From positions 48,440 through 112,439 of the forward strand of contig VXMF01000024.1 of assembly GCA_009841225.1 (NCBI GenBank): DNA of 64,000 nucleotides, written 5' to 3'. This DNA comes from Terriglobia bacterium. GTDB lineage: Bacteria; Acidobacteriota; Terriglobia; Bryobacterales; UBA6623. The notes under the pieces are model-generated. The model was not told the DNA's origin. It saw nothing but the letters and a program-made list of their open reading frames with translations, and did no database searches. Positions within the stretch are counted from its first letter, which is position 1. The number at the start of each line of letters is the position of its first letter. The translations under genes and the position numbers were made by a program. Of this stretch, positions 28,004 through 37,390 are shown in pieces.

Positions 28004-28078
28004 GCTGGAGTATAGGGTCCCGGTGCGCATCGTCAGGCCGCTCTGAAGTAATGACGATGCGACGGGCCGTAACGTGGA

Positions 28079-28558
28079 ATGTCCAGGCCGAAGCGATCCG
28101 GGAGCAACGTCTTCGCGGAAAACCGCCGGGCGCGAAGGCTGTTCACGCTCCAAGAGACTTTCGAGAGCGGCATGGTGCTCACGGGCGCCGAGGTCAAGTC
28201 TTGTCGTGCGGGGAAGATCCAGCTCGCCGATGCGTACGCAACCGTACGCAATGGCGAGCTGTGGCTGCACAACGCCCATATCAGCGCGTACGCTCACGCC
28301 ACGATCGGCAACGCCGAACCGGTGCGCATGCGCAAGCTACTGATGCACCGCAGGGAAATTGACCGACTGGCGGCCAAGGTCCAACAGAAGGGCCTGACGC
28401 TGATCCCGACCAAGGTCTACGCCTCGAACGGACGGATCAAGTGCGAGATCGCCCTCGCCAAGGGCAAGCAGCTCTACGACAAGCGCGACGAGAAGCGCAA
28501 GGCGATCGAAAAGGACGAGGCGAGAGAGGCTGTCCGCAACCGCAGGAGGCGCACGTAG
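28079..28558 (+). CDS. smpB: SsrA-binding protein SmpB
   Basis: 159 residues, the typical length. Conserved lines: NRRARRLFTLQETFESGMVLTG, AEVKSCRAGKIQLADAYA, ELWLHNAHISAYAHA, RMRKLLMHRREIDRLAAKVQQKG, LTLIPTKVYASNGRIKCEIA and LAKGKQLYDKRDEKRKA. SmpB delivers tmRNA to stalled ribosomes. Basic C-terminal tail AVRNRRRRT. ATG with AACGTGGA upstream. No tmRNA gene recognised in the window. Confidence 0.96.
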   Translation: MSRPKRSGSNVFAENRRARRLFTLQETFESGMVLTGAEVKSCRAGKIQLADAYATVRNGELWLHNAHISAYAHATIGNAEPVRMRKLLMHRREIDRLAAKVQQKGLTLIPTKVYASNGRIKCEIALAKGKQLYDKRDEKRKAIEKDEAREAVRNRRRRT

Positions 28559-28575
28559 CCCAGAAGCCGCAACGC

Positions 28576-28962
28576 TCAGCCGCCGAACGGCTCGGCGAAG
28601 ACGTAGAACTTGAACTTCGCGACTTGCGAGCCCACGCCCCAGCGCGCCACCTTGTAGTCAATCCTGAGAAAGCGCACGTCCGGGTTGGCGTCCAAGTCGA
28701 ATAGCAACTGCCAGACTCCGGCGTAGAACTTCTGGGGGAACGAGCGCAGCGGCTCGTCGATCCACTCCTCGCCATCGACGGAGCCCCGCACGCACACGTC
28801 GAGGCTCTGCTGCTCGACGATTTCGGTGATGCCCAGCGAAAGCAGCGCCCTGCCGCCGCCCGAAGCGATCTCGACCGGCTCTCCGGAGCCGCTCTCTTGC
28901 ACGGTGGTTTCAGAAAAGAGGAAGCCAGGAAGCATAAGGGCCGGCCCGCGGCGAATGGCCAT
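28576..28962 (-). CDS. Hypothetical protein, beta-rich
   Basis: 128 residues from ATG 28962; ATG 28935 (MLPGFLFSETTV) is equally plausible. No family recognised. Composition suggests a beta-sandwich resembling coagulation-factor-type or receptor-like accessory domains (SVDGEEWIDEPLRSFPQKFY, VWQLLFDLDANPDVRFLRIDY), but I cannot confirm this. No signal peptide. Converges on smpB with 17 bp between stops and lies downstream of mutS2 (about 95 bp). Confidence 0.55.
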   Translation of the reverse strand: MAIRRGPALMLPGFLFSETTVQESGSGEPVEIASGGGRALLSLGITEIVEQQSLDVCVRGSVDGEEWIDEPLRSFPQKFYAGVWQLLFDLDANPDVRFLRIDYKVARWGVGSQVAKFKFYVFAEPFGG

Positions 28963-29057
28963 TTTAGCACTTGCGCAGGGTCGGTCCCAGCGGGAGCGGG
29001 CAGCCGCCATTGGCTACAGATCCCAGAGACGCGCAAGCTGGCCGCAAGCGTGAGAAG

Positions 29058-31499
29058 TCAGCCATCGCCGACTTCCACGATGGTCGCCCCCGCTCCTCCC
29101 TCGTGCTGCTCGGCTTGGTAGTACTTGGTGACATGCACGTGCCGCGCAAACATCTTCCACAGTTCGCGTCGCAAGACGTCCTTGCCAAAGCCGTGCACCA
29201 CGCGCAGCTTCGAGCGGTTGGCCAATACGGCCCGATCCAAGTACTTGTCCACGTCGGAGAGGGCCTCTTCCGCGGTCTTGCCGATCACGTTGATTTCCGC
29301 CGGCAAGCCGCCGTCCGGCGCTACGGTCTTGAGGCTGACGCCGTCGGGCAACCTGGAAGGCCGGTCAATCTCTTCGCTTAAAGGGACGACGTCCTCGCCC
29401 GCGACCTGCAGCCGCAGCGCGCCCGCGAGCACTTCCCAGCGCCCGTTGTCCAAGCGCCGCACGATTTCGCCTGTCGTGCCCATCGACGCTAGGCGTACCT
29501 TGGCGCCGGGCTCGAATTCCTGCTCGCCACCGGCGAGGGCTTCGGCAGCCCTGCTACCCAGCGCGGCTGCCACCTCAGCGTTGACGGCGCGGCGGAACGC
29601 TGCGACGTCTTGCGTGGCCTGCCGGGCCTGAGCTCGCTCCCCCTTCCTCGCTACTGACGGCTGCACCCGCGCGACGGCAGCGTCCAGCGCCGCGCGGAAG
29701 CGCTTCTCCAGCTTGGCCACCAGCCTTTCGACGCGGGCCTCAGCTTCGGCCTTGAGCTCTTTCTCGCGAGCTGCGGCCTGCTGCTCGAGCTGCCTCTTGT
29801 GCTGGTTCAACTCTCTGGATCGCTCGCGCGTCTGCTGCACTAGCCGGTCGTACTCCTCGGCTTGCTTGCGCAGTTCGGCAAGGTACTTGGCGGACTGCTC
29901 GTGGGCGCCGCCCTTGAGCGCCAGCGCCCTTCGGACGACTTCCTTTGGCAGACCGAAACGAGAGGCCATCTCTATCCCGGCAGACTGTCCGGGGATTCCG
30001 CTCTGCAGGCGATACGTGACCCGCTGTCGGACATCGTCGAATCCCATGGCGGCGGTGACGACGCCCGGGGCGCCGGTGCCGAACATCTTCAGTTCGGGCA
30101 GGTGCGTTGAGATCGCGACGAAACCACCGGATTCGAGGAGTCTCTCTACGACCGCGACCGCCAGTGCCCCGCCGTCCTCGGGGTCTGTTGCGGTGCCGAG
30201 CTCGTCGAGCACGACCAGCGTTCGCGGAGACGCGCTCTGCAGGATCCCGGTCAGCTTAGCCACATGGGCGGAGAACGTGCTGAGGCTCTCGGCGATCGAC
30301 TGTGCATCGCCGATGTCCGCCAGAATCTGGTCGAACCACGGAAACTCGGCTTCCTCGGCCGGTACTGGAATGCCTGCCTGGGCCATGGCAGAGAGCACTC
30401 CCAGGGTCTTGAGCACGACTGTCTTGCCGCCAGCATTGGGACCGCTGACGATCAAGGCACGGCGCTCCCCGTCCAATTGAAGACTCATGGGCACTGGACG
30501 ACGGTGGTCCTGCGCCAACAAATCCTGCAGCAAGGGGTGCCGCGCCTCGGTGAGAACGATCCGCGCTTCCGAGGAATCGCTGAACTTCGGCAGGCAGCAG
30601 GCGTACTCCTGAGCGAATCGCCCCCGCGCAAACACATAGTCGAGCGCGCCGAGCGCTGCCAGCGTCGCTACGATGGCCGCGCGCTCCGCCCGCAGCGCCC
30701 CGCTCATCTCGCGCAAAATGCGCAGTATCTCGCGCTGTTCGTCCTCGCGCAGGCGCACTAGGCGGTTGTTCTGAACGATCGTGTCCAGCGGCTCGACAAA
30801 CGCCGTCTGGCCGGAGCCGCTGGTGCCGTGCACAATGCCATCGACCTGACCCTTCCACTCGGTCTTTACCGGCACCACGGTGCGACCGTTGCGCATCGTG
30901 ACGTATCTCTCTTGGAGCATGCCCGAGGCCGAATGCTTGCGCACGAAGCGATCCAGCGAAGTCTCGACTAGCTGCCGCTGCCGCTCGATATGACGGCGGA
31001 GTTTGGACAGTGCCGTGCTGGCGAGACTAGAGATCTCGTCGTCAGGCAGGATCTTGCCGGACTGCCGGGCAACTAACGGTCTCAGGTCGGGTATTCCCTC
31101 CCCTTCCGCGCGCAGGCGCGGCCGTTCCTCTCCAGCCGCCAGCAATGCGAGCCGAATCCGCTGAGCCGCATCGAGCACCGACAGAATCGCCCGGATCTCG
31201 GAGGCATCAAGGGAAACGCCGTCGGCCGAGAGTCGCCCGACCGCGTCGCCAACGTCCTCGATGCCGCTGAAGCGCGGCAGCGCAGGGACACCGCGTTGGT
31301 TCGCCACGCCAGCCGAGCGGAGCCATTCGGCCGCCTCGCCGACGATCGCGAGGTCTTGCTCGACCGATTCGGCCGATTCCATCCTCGGCTCAGCCAGTAG
31401 ACGCTCCAACCGAGCAGCCCCCAGCGGGCTGGCCGCGTAGCGGCCGAGCAGTTCGACGACCTTGCTGAACTCGAGCGCTTCGTAGGGGTTTGGAAGCAT
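29058..31499 (-). CDS. mutS2: Endonuclease MutS2
   Basis: 813 residues. MutS-like lever region, ABC ATPase with Walker A SGPNAGGKTVVLKTLG (about 352), DIGDAQSIAESLSTFSAH signature and Walker B-like TLVVLDELGTATDPEDGGAL, then STHLPELKMFG. A long coiled coil (QTRERSRELNQHKRQLEQQA...) is followed by a KOW-like segment and a C-terminal Smr nuclease domain (ALSDVDKYLDRAVLANRSKL, RVVHGFGKDVLRREL; most Smr domains have HGKG, here HGFG). MutS2 suppresses homologous recombination or rescues collided ribosomes. It ends the operon begun by the Nudix gene (6 bp). Confidence 0.95.
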   Translation of the reverse strand: MLPNPYEALEFSKVVELLGRYAASPLGAARLERLLAEPRMESAESVEQDLAIVGEAAEWLRSAGVANQRGVPALPRFSGIEDVGDAVGRLSADGVSLDASEIRAILSVLDAAQRIRLALLAAGEERPRLRAEGEGIPDLRPLVARQSGKILPDDEISSLASTALSKLRRHIERQRQLVETSLDRFVRKHSASGMLQERYVTMRNGRTVVPVKTEWKGQVDGIVHGTSGSGQTAFVEPLDTIVQNNRLVRLREDEQREILRILREMSGALRAERAAIVATLAALGALDYVFARGRFAQEYACCLPKFSDSSEARIVLTEARHPLLQDLLAQDHRRPVPMSLQLDGERRALIVSGPNAGGKTVVLKTLGVLSAMAQAGIPVPAEEAEFPWFDQILADIGDAQSIAESLSTFSAHVAKLTGILQSASPRTLVVLDELGTATDPEDGGALAVAVVERLLESGGFVAISTHLPELKMFGTGAPGVVTAAMGFDDVRQRVTYRLQSGIPGQSAGIEMASRFGLPKEVVRRALALKGGAHEQSAKYLAELRKQAEEYDRLVQQTRERSRELNQHKRQLEQQAAAREKELKAEAEARVERLVAKLEKRFRAALDAAVARVQPSVARKGERAQARQATQDVAAFRRAVNAEVAAALGSRAAEALAGGEQEFEPGAKVRLASMGTTGEIVRRLDNGRWEVLAGALRLQVAGEDVVPLSEEIDRPSRLPDGVSLKTVAPDGGLPAEINVIGKTAEEALSDVDKYLDRAVLANRSKLRVVHGFGKDVLRRELWKMFARHVHVTKYYQAEQHEGGAGATIVEVGDG

Positions 31500-31504
31500 G
31501 GCAC

Positions 31505-31963
31505 CTACGTGGAGCGTTCGGGGCCGGCTGTTAGTCCGTGTCCCTTGCGAATCACCGCGGCCGCCCCGGGGGTGAGGTGGAGCGTTGCAAGATCGCGCAT
31601 CGGAAACCAGCGCGCTTCGTCCGCATCGTCTCCCGCACGCAGCAGACCGCCGGTGGCCGTGCAGATGTAGTCCAACACGACGTAGTGCGCATCGTCACCA
31701 ATCGCGCCGGGTCGCGGCAGGCGCTCGTAGACGGCCACGAATTGGCCCACCTCGACGATCAGGCCGGTCTCTTCCAGCAGCTCCCGCGCCACTCCGTCGG
31801 CGATGGATTCCCCGAGACGCAGCTTGCCACCGGGAATCGACCAAGCGCCCTTGGCCGGATGCGCGCCACGCCGCACTAGCAGTATCTGGTCTTGGTCGAA
31901 GACCAAGCCGCCAACCCCCAAGATCGGCCGAATCGCGGCAGCCTGCTCTCGACGGGCATCCAT
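31505..31963 (-). CDS. Nudix hydrolase, ADP-ribose pyrophosphatase-like
   Basis: 152 residues. Nudix box GGKLRLGESIADGVARELL followed by EETGL (Gx5Ex7REUxEExGU complete). The opening IRPILGVGGLVFDQDQILLV and RGAHPAKGAWSIPGG resemble YjhB/NUDIX proteins that hydrolyse ADP-ribose or nucleotide-sugar type substrates; the exact substrate cannot be read. Cytosolic. Start ATG 31963. It lies between the large DUF1549/DUF1553 gene (30 bp downstream gap) and mutS2 (6 bp), all on the minus strand. Confidence 0.9.
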   Translation of the reverse strand: MDARREQAAAIRPILGVGGLVFDQDQILLVRRGAHPAKGAWSIPGGKLRLGESIADGVARELLEETGLIVEVGQFVAVYERLPRPGAIGDDAHYVVLDYICTATGGLLRAGDDADEARWFPMRDLATLHLTPGAAAVIRKGHGLTAGPERST

Positions 31964-31993
31964 GCCGAATTCGAGTCGTCCGATACCGAGGGG

Positions 31994-34900
31994 CTAGCGG
32001 ACGTAGAGGAATTCCTTGAGGTTGAAGATCGAGTGCGCCAGATCGGCCCACTCGGCCGCGCCCGGACGGTCCCCCAGATAGCCGAGGCTGCGATCCAGCT
32101 CCAGCGGCGCGGGCGGGCGCCCCAGCGCGCTGAGGAACATGCCCTTCACCCGCGCCGAGAGAGGCTCTGCGCTCTCGGCCAGCTTCTCGCCCCACAGCTG
32201 CGCTTGGGAAATCACCAGTGGGCTGTTGAGCATCGTCAAGGACTGGGCGGGCACGTTGGTGACGTCGCGCGTGCCGCGAGTTGAGGACGGCTTCGGCTGG
32301 TCGAATACTTCGAGGAAAGGATTGTGCGCGTTGCGCCGGATCTCTTGGTAAACACTGCGGCGGCCCTGCCCGTCCAGCGGACCCTTCTCGCGGTCGCCCT
32401 TTGTCTTGCCCTTCGCGAACGCGTAGTAGACGTTGATCGACGGCCCGGGCGCACCGGGCTCGAGACGCCCCGATATTGCCAAGAGGCTGTCACGGATCGC
32501 TTCGCCTTCGAGGCGGCGCAGCGGCATGTGCTGCCACAGCGTGTTCCCTGGATCCTCACCGGCCGCGGCTTGCGATGGCGAGCTCTCAGCTTGGAAGGTC
32601 GAAGTCAGCGTCAAGCGGCGTATCAGTTGCTTGATGGACCAGCCATCCTTCACGAACCGGTCGGCAAGGTAGTCAAGCAGTTCAGGATGCGAGGGGGCAC
32701 TGCCCACGCGCCCGAAATTGTCGACCGTGGACACCAGGCCGTGCCCGAACAGATGCGCCCATACCCGGTTCACCATGACCCGCGCGGTCAGCGGATTCCG
32801 CGCGTCGGCGATCTCTTCCGCGAGCCGCAAGCGCGCGGTGGCCGGGTCGCCGTACGGCTCGCTGCCAAGCGCCTCTAGGTATCTCCGCGGCACCGGGTCG
32901 CCGAAGTCCTTGTGGCTGCCGCGCACCAACAAGCGCTGGTCGGGCCCCTCCTCGTCCACCACGCTTGGCGCTCGCCGATAGATGGGAACTTCGTCCTCGA
33001 GCCGGCGGTACTGCTTCACTAGCGCATCAAGGCGCTCGGAGCGGCCCAGCGAGGCTGGCAGCAGGTCCAAGCGGACAAAGGCGTCCAGATAAGCGACCTG
33101 AGCGGGTGTGATGGAACCGCTGCGCCATGCTTGAATCGCCTCGCGCAGCCGACTGGCGTAGAGTTCGGCCAACTCGCCAGGCGACCCAGGCGCGGGCCCT
33201 TCCAACAGGTAGTTGATGGGAACATCGACCGTCCTCGGCTTCGTCTCATCGTCATGGAAGGCAACGGCCAGAGCTCCGAAATGGGAACGGCCGTCGCCTA
33301 GCGGTTTCGGCCTCGGGTTCTTCCTGGCATCCTCGCGGTCGAGATGGAAGTTGGTCGAGTCCTGCATCGTGGCGAATTCCAGATAGGCACTGAAGCCCTT
33401 CCAGTACTTCGTACTCCACCCTTCCCAGACCGGCTCGTCGCGCTTGGGAGAGTAGCGCTGCCAGTAGATGCCGCTACGCGGCACGGCGTAGTTCTCGACG
33501 ATCAGCCTCACGACGCTAAAGCCCGAGCCTTGCACGAGAAAACTGATGAAGTCGGTATCGATCGTGAAACGCGGCGTTTGCAACACGCCGTTGTGCCGCC
33601 GAGACAGCAGTCCCGAGTAGACCCCTGGAGCGTAGACGCCCTCGACGATCCTCTCCCCTTGCGGCACGATCGAGAACTCGCCCGCGGCACTGGAACCGCC
33701 CTCTAGGCCGGTGCCGATGTGCTCCCAGCCCGAAAGTTCTTGCCCCGGCCGCCAGATGGCTTGGAAGTTCTGTTGGTTGAATCGCTTGCGCGACTCGCTC
33801 AGACGGGACTGCGCTTCCGCCATCCGCCGCCAGCCATCCCGAAACTCGGCGCCGCCGCGACCGGCCAGCTCCAGCCAGGCGTAGAGCGGGCTATCCGGAT
33901 CGCACGCGGTGGCCTCAAGGACAGTCTGGACAGCCTGGTCTTCGCCTTGAAGCCGTGCCGGCAGGCGGTCAGCCGCCTCCAGCCAGAGCGCTGCTAGAGC
34001 ATCCTTGACCTCTGCCCTGCTCGCGCGCAGCGCGTCCATATTTGTGCGCAGCAGGTCCGGCGTGTCTACAGCCCGCTGTACCGGCCGCGCGCTGGCCAAG
34101 AGGCCAAACAAGGCGTAGTAGTCTCGCTGGCTGATCGCGTCGAACTTGTGGTCGTGGCACCGCGCGCAGGACACTGTCAGCCCTTGGAACGCCTTGGAGA
34201 CAACATCGATCTGATTGTCGGTCCACTTCACCCGGTCTTCCCAAGGGTCCACCGGCTGGAATCCGTGCTCGATCATGCGATAGTTGGCCGTGCCGATCAG
34301 CGATTCATTCAAGCCTCGCTCGGAGTTCAGGCGCGGCTCAGGCAACAGGTCGCCGGCAATGTGCTCCCGGACGAGCTGGTCGTACGGAACATCGGTGTTC
34401 AGCGCCCGGATCAGGTAGTCCCGGTAGCGCCAAGCGTCCGGCAGGTCCGGGTCTCCCTCGCTGCCGTGGGACTCCGTGTAACGGAAGAGATCCATCCAAT
34501 GACGCGCCCAGCGTTCGCCGAAATGCGGCGATGCCAGCAGCCTTTCCACGACCGTGTGCACTGCCCGGGGCGAATCGTCAGCCACGAACGCCGCGATTTC
34601 GGCGGCGGTCGGCGGCAGGCCAGTCAGTGCGAACGAAAGGCGCCGCAGCAGGGTGTAGCGGTCAGCCGCAGGGGCTGGGTCCAGCCCCGCACTCTCCAGC
34701 TTGGCCAGGATAAACCTGTCCACGGCGGACTGCGGCCAGTCCGTGTCCGAGACCGCGGGAGGCGGCTGTGCGCTGACAGGCCGCCACGCCCAGTGCTCCT
34801 GCCTCCGCCGCTCCAGGTCGAAGGCTTCGCTAGGGTCGGGCAGGCCCGGAGCTTGTTCATCAGGCCAAGGCGCACCTGCATCGACCCATGTTGCGAGGTC

Positions 34901-35257
34901 TGCGATCTTTTCCTCGCTGAGCTGTCCCGTGGGAGGCATCAAGGCCTTGGCCTGACCTCGAACGGCGCGCAACAGCAGGCTGGCAGATGAAGCGCCGGGC
35001 ACCACGGCCGGACCCGAGTCACCCCCGTGCAACATGCCGGCCCGGCTGTCTAGCCGCAAGTTGGCGAACACGCTTGGCGCGTCAGCACTGTGGCAGCTGT
35101 AGCAGTTCTCCGCTAGCAGCGGCCGGACTCGCTTCTCGAAGTGCTCGAGTGCTCCCTCATCCGCGGCTCCTTGCAGCACAGCCGGGCCGAGAAGCGCGAG
35201 CCCCAAGAAGAGCGCTGGCACAGCCCTTCCGATACGTCTGGCCAGATCAGCCGTCAC
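31994..35257 (-). CDS. Planctomycete cytochrome c-like DUF1549/DUF1553 exported protein
   Basis: 1,087 residues starting GTG 35257 (no ATG precedes the signal ALFLGLALLGPAVLQGAA). N-terminal PSCyt1 haem domain ENCYSCHSADAPSVFANLRL and LMPPTGQLSEEKIADLATWV; then DUF1549 (WPQSAVDRFILAKLESAGLD, RWARHWMDLFRYTESHGSEG, and CARCHDHKFD with a second CxxCH at about 367); a non-conserved middle with a concanavalin-like section (about 470-660); and DUF1553 (NPLTARVMVNRVWAHLFGHG, RVGSAPSHPELLDYLADRFV, RRNAHNPFLEVFDQPKPS). Periplasmic; the family lacks a known reaction. Unlike the other two modules it has no DUF1501 partner next to it. Confidence 0.92.
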   Translation of the reverse strand: MTADLARRIGRAVPALFLGLALLGPAVLQGAADEGALEHFEKRVRPLLAENCYSCHSADAPSVFANLRLDSRAGMLHGGDSGPAVVPGASSASLLLRAVRGQAKALMPPTGQLSEEKIADLATWVDAGAPWPDEQAPGLPDPSEAFDLERRRQEHWAWRPVSAQPPPAVSDTDWPQSAVDRFILAKLESAGLDPAPAADRYTLLRRLSFALTGLPPTAAEIAAFVADDSPRAVHTVVERLLASPHFGERWARHWMDLFRYTESHGSEGDPDLPDAWRYRDYLIRALNTDVPYDQLVREHIAGDLLPEPRLNSERGLNESLIGTANYRMIEHGFQPVDPWEDRVKWTDNQIDVVSKAFQGLTVSCARCHDHKFDAISQRDYYALFGLLASARPVQRAVDTPDLLRTNMDALRASRAEVKDALAALWLEAADRLPARLQGEDQAVQTVLEATACDPDSPLYAWLELAGRGGAEFRDGWRRMAEAQSRLSESRKRFNQQNFQAIWRPGQELSGWEHIGTGLEGGSSAAGEFSIVPQGERIVEGVYAPGVYSGLLSRRHNGVLQTPRFTIDTDFISFLVQGSGFSVVRLIVENYAVPRSGIYWQRYSPKRDEPVWEGWSTKYWKGFSAYLEFATMQDSTNFHLDREDARKNPRPKPLGDGRSHFGALAVAFHDDETKPRTVDVPINYLLEGPAPGSPGELAELYASRLREAIQAWRSGSITPAQVAYLDAFVRLDLLPASLGRSERLDALVKQYRRLEDEVPIYRRAPSVVDEEGPDQRLLVRGSHKDFGDPVPRRYLEALGSEPYGDPATARLRLAEEIADARNPLTARVMVNRVWAHLFGHGLVSTVDNFGRVGSAPSHPELLDYLADRFVKDGWSIKQLIRRLTLTSTFQAESSPSQAAAGEDPGNTLWQHMPLRRLEGEAIRDSLLAISGRLEPGAPGPSINVYYAFAKGKTKGDREKGPLDGQGRRSVYQEIRRNAHNPFLEVFDQPKPSSTRGTRDVTNVPAQSLTMLNSPLVISQAQLWGEKLAESAEPLSARVKGMFLSALGRPPAPLELDRSLGYLGDRPGAAEWADLAHSIFNLKEFLYVR

Positions 35258-35382
35258 GTCAACATTGTAGTTCTAATCCGCATCGCCGGGCCCGGCTACG
35301 ACCGTTTGGGCTGGCCATTTCCCCGCGCGTCGCTTCGTATCCGGCCTATAGTCGCATCGGCTGGGTTTCGCCGGGATATTTC

Positions 35383-35410
35383 TGTGTAAGATTTTGTGTA
35401 AGAATACACA
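35383..35410 (+). promoter_or_regulatory. Likely VapBC operator: palindrome plus direct repeat
   Basis: TGTGTA-agaa-TACACA (35395-35410) is a perfect palindrome, and TGTGTAAGA occurs twice 12 bp apart (35383-35391 and 35395-35403). It ends 2 bases before the vapB start, as expected for an autorepressor site; it may also span a leaderless start. Confidence 0.6.
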
Positions 35411-35412
35411 CA

Positions 35413-35613
35413 ATGGCAACAAACCTCGGCATCGATCCAGACCTGCTAGAGAGGGCCCTCGCGATCGGAGGCGAAAGGACCAAGAAGGCTACGGTCAACC
35501 GTGCACTGAAGGAGTTCATCGTTCGCCGGAGCCAAGAACGACTGCTCGACTTGTTCGGAACGCTAGATTGGGACGGCGACTACGACTACAAGAACGAACG
35601 GAGCCGCGAATGA
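35413..35613 (+). CDS. vapB: VapB-type antitoxin
   Basis: 66 residues beginning ATG 35413 right after the palindrome. N-terminal MATNLGIDPDLLERALAIGG followed by KKATVNRALKEFIVRRSQER, a ribbon-helix-helix-like DNA-binding module of the VapB/DUF2191 type (consensus RTNI.IDDxLL..AL.LxG..TKxE.V..AL.E), then an acidic tail (WDGDYDYKNERSRE) that would block the toxin. Coupled to vapC by the 4-bp ATGA overlap. Confidence 0.88.
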   Translation: MATNLGIDPDLLERALAIGGERTKKATVNRALKEFIVRRSQERLLDLFGTLDWDGDYDYKNERSRE

Positions 35614-36017
35614 GCCTATTCGTCGATACCAGCGTGTGGTCCTTGGCATTCCGGCGCGATTCTCCGGCAGGAGTTCCGGAAGTTAGACGCTTACGGGATG
35701 CGCTGACGGACGGCGAGTCGGTGCACGCAACGGGCTTGGTGGTGCAGGAATTGCTTCAGGGATGGTCGGGTCCACGCGATGGGGAGCGGATCGTCGATCG
35801 CCTTGCCGACATCTCCATGGTCATGCCGACTCTAGACGACCACATCGAAGCAGCCAGCATACGCAACGAATGTCGTCGCCGCGGCATTCAGGTAGGAACG
35901 ATCGACACGCTACTGGCCCAACTCTGCATCCGTCATGACCTTGTGATGCTGACATGCGATCAGGATTTCACCTACATCGCTCGCCACGCGGCACTTAGGG
36001 TATGGCACACGCATTGA
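35610..36017 (+). CDS. vapC: VapC-type PIN-domain toxin
   Basis: 135 residues with a PIN fold: LFVDTSVW (Asp6), VQELLQG (Glu about 47), GTIDTLLAQLC (Asp about 98) and TCDQDFTYIA (Asp about 116), the four acidic residues of the Mg2+ ribonuclease site. VapC toxins cut tRNA or rRNA. Length fits the family. Starts inside the vapB stop (ATGA). The open frame upstream of 35610 is a shadow of vapB. Confidence 0.92.
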   Translation: MSLFVDTSVWSLAFRRDSPAGVPEVRRLRDALTDGESVHATGLVVQELLQGWSGPRDGERIVDRLADISMVMPTLDDHIEAASIRNECRRRGIQVGTIDTLLAQLCIRHDLVMLTCDQDFTYIARHAALRVWHTH

Positions 36018-36329
36018 CTGCCAGCACGTCTTGACGCCGCATCTCTCCCCGGTGCGTCAGGTCGGCAAGGTCGGCTGCAATCAATCGCTGCGCCTGGGCC
36101 ATCGGCCCCAACTGCTCCGCCAACGATACCAAGGCGTTGGGTGGTGGCGTAGCACCCAGCTTCCCGCGCTCGTTGCCCGACTCGTCCTGATCGCGAATCG
36201 CCGACCAGAACGGCACGCGAGACCCTGCCCTGCCGCCCGCCCGTAGTAGCGTCCCTGCTCTGAGAGAATGGAAGAGCGGTCGTCGCACCGTGCCAACGGG
36301 CTGTCCTGCGCCCACCCCCTAGACTCCCA
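36018..36329. other. Gap, no supported gene
   Basis: A minus-strand open frame 35995-36315 (106 codons) spans the gap but overlaps the vapC end, has no recognisable family and no convincing start. The right part (36250-36329) should hold the promoter of the antiporter gene. Confidence 0.4.
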
Positions 36330-37370
36330 ATGGAAGCCTTTCTAGAGCAATTCTTTTCCCAAGTCCATTGGTCGATCCTGCTCGCGAGCATCGCTGCGAG
36401 CCTGTTGGTGCTGGGAAAAGCGGCCGACATCTTGGTGGATCAAGCGGTCGAACTGTCCGACAGCCTGCACATTCCGCCGATGGTCGTCGGGGCTACCATC
36501 GTCAGCCTCGGCACAACCGCGCCGGAGGCGGCTGTTTCGGTCTTGGCGGCGATCGAAGGAGCACCGGGACTGGCCCTTGGAAACTCAGTCGGATCGGTGA
36601 TCGCCGACACCGGCCTGATACTCGGCCTAGCGTGCCTGATTGCGCCACTGAAGCTCGACCCGCGGATCGTTAACCGCCAGGGCTGGATTCAAGTAGGGTC
36701 CGGCGTGCTGCTCGTACTCTTGAGCACACCCTGGACACATTTGGACCAAATGTTCGATAGCGGTGGCCGGCTACCCCAAGAGGCTGGCTTCTTCCTGCTC
36801 GTCTTGCTCGCTGCCTACCTCTACCTTTCGATACGCTGGGCCGGTCAGCGACGAGCGGAGCACGGGCGCCACGCCAAAGATGGGCATTCCAGAGCTTGGC
36901 TGACCATCCTCAAGCTCGTCGGTGCAATCGCTGGCGTCGTCGTATCAGCCCAAGTTGTAATTCCCGGAGTAACAGAGGCGGCCACGCGGATGTCCGTGCC
37001 TGAGAGCGTGATCGCTGCCACATTGGTCGCCTTCGGCACCTCGCTGCCAGAACTGGTCACGGCCGTGACGGCGGCGCGCCGAGGTCAGGGTGAACTGGCG
37101 GTCGGCAACGTGATCGGCGCCGACATCCTCAACGTTCTCTTTGTGGCCGGGTCGGCTGCGGCCGTGACGCGTCAAGGCCTCGATGCAGGTTCCAACTTCT
37201 TTACGGTGCTGTACCCGTCGATGCTGTTCATACTGATCGTGTTCCGGGTGGGCGTGCTCGCGTCGAAGGACGTACTGCGCCGAGGTTTCGGAGTCGTGCT
37301 GCTCGTGGCGTACCTTGCCTACATCGTCGCCGGGTACTACTTCCTGCCCGGGGGTGTACCCGAACACTAA
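36330..37370 (+). CDS. Calcium/sodium antiporter of the CaCA (YrbG) family
   Basis: 346 residues, about ten hydrophobic helices in two inverted halves. Each half has an alpha repeat: GATIVSLGTTAPEAAVSVLA with ALGNSVGSVIADTGLILGL (half 1) and AATLVAFGTSLPELVTAVTA with AVGNVIGADILNVLFVAG (half 2). The first repeat reads GTTAPE and not GTSLPE. The acidic residues of both repeats that bind the ion are present. Inner-membrane exchanger of Na+ or H+ for Ca2+. Converges with cysC (20-bp gap). No partner. Confidence 0.93.
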   Translation: MEAFLEQFFSQVHWSILLASIAASLLVLGKAADILVDQAVELSDSLHIPPMVVGATIVSLGTTAPEAAVSVLAAIEGAPGLALGNSVGSVIADTGLILGLACLIAPLKLDPRIVNRQGWIQVGSGVLLVLLSTPWTHLDQMFDSGGRLPQEAGFFLLVLLAAYLYLSIRWAGQRRAEHGRHAKDGHSRAWLTILKLVGAIAGVVVSAQVVIPGVTEAATRMSVPESVIAATLVAFGTSLPELVTAVTAARRGQGELAVGNVIGADILNVLFVAGSAAAVTRQGLDAGSNFFTVLYPSMLFILIVFRVGVLASKDVLRRGFGVVLLVAYLAYIVAGYYFLPGGVPEH

Positions 37371-37390
37371 AGAGCCGACCAACAAGCCAC

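Noticed and set aside
35995..36315. 106-codon minus-strand frame between vapC and the antiporter
   Set aside because: Overlaps vapC's end, no family recognised, no start context; GC-rich DNA easily gives such frames.
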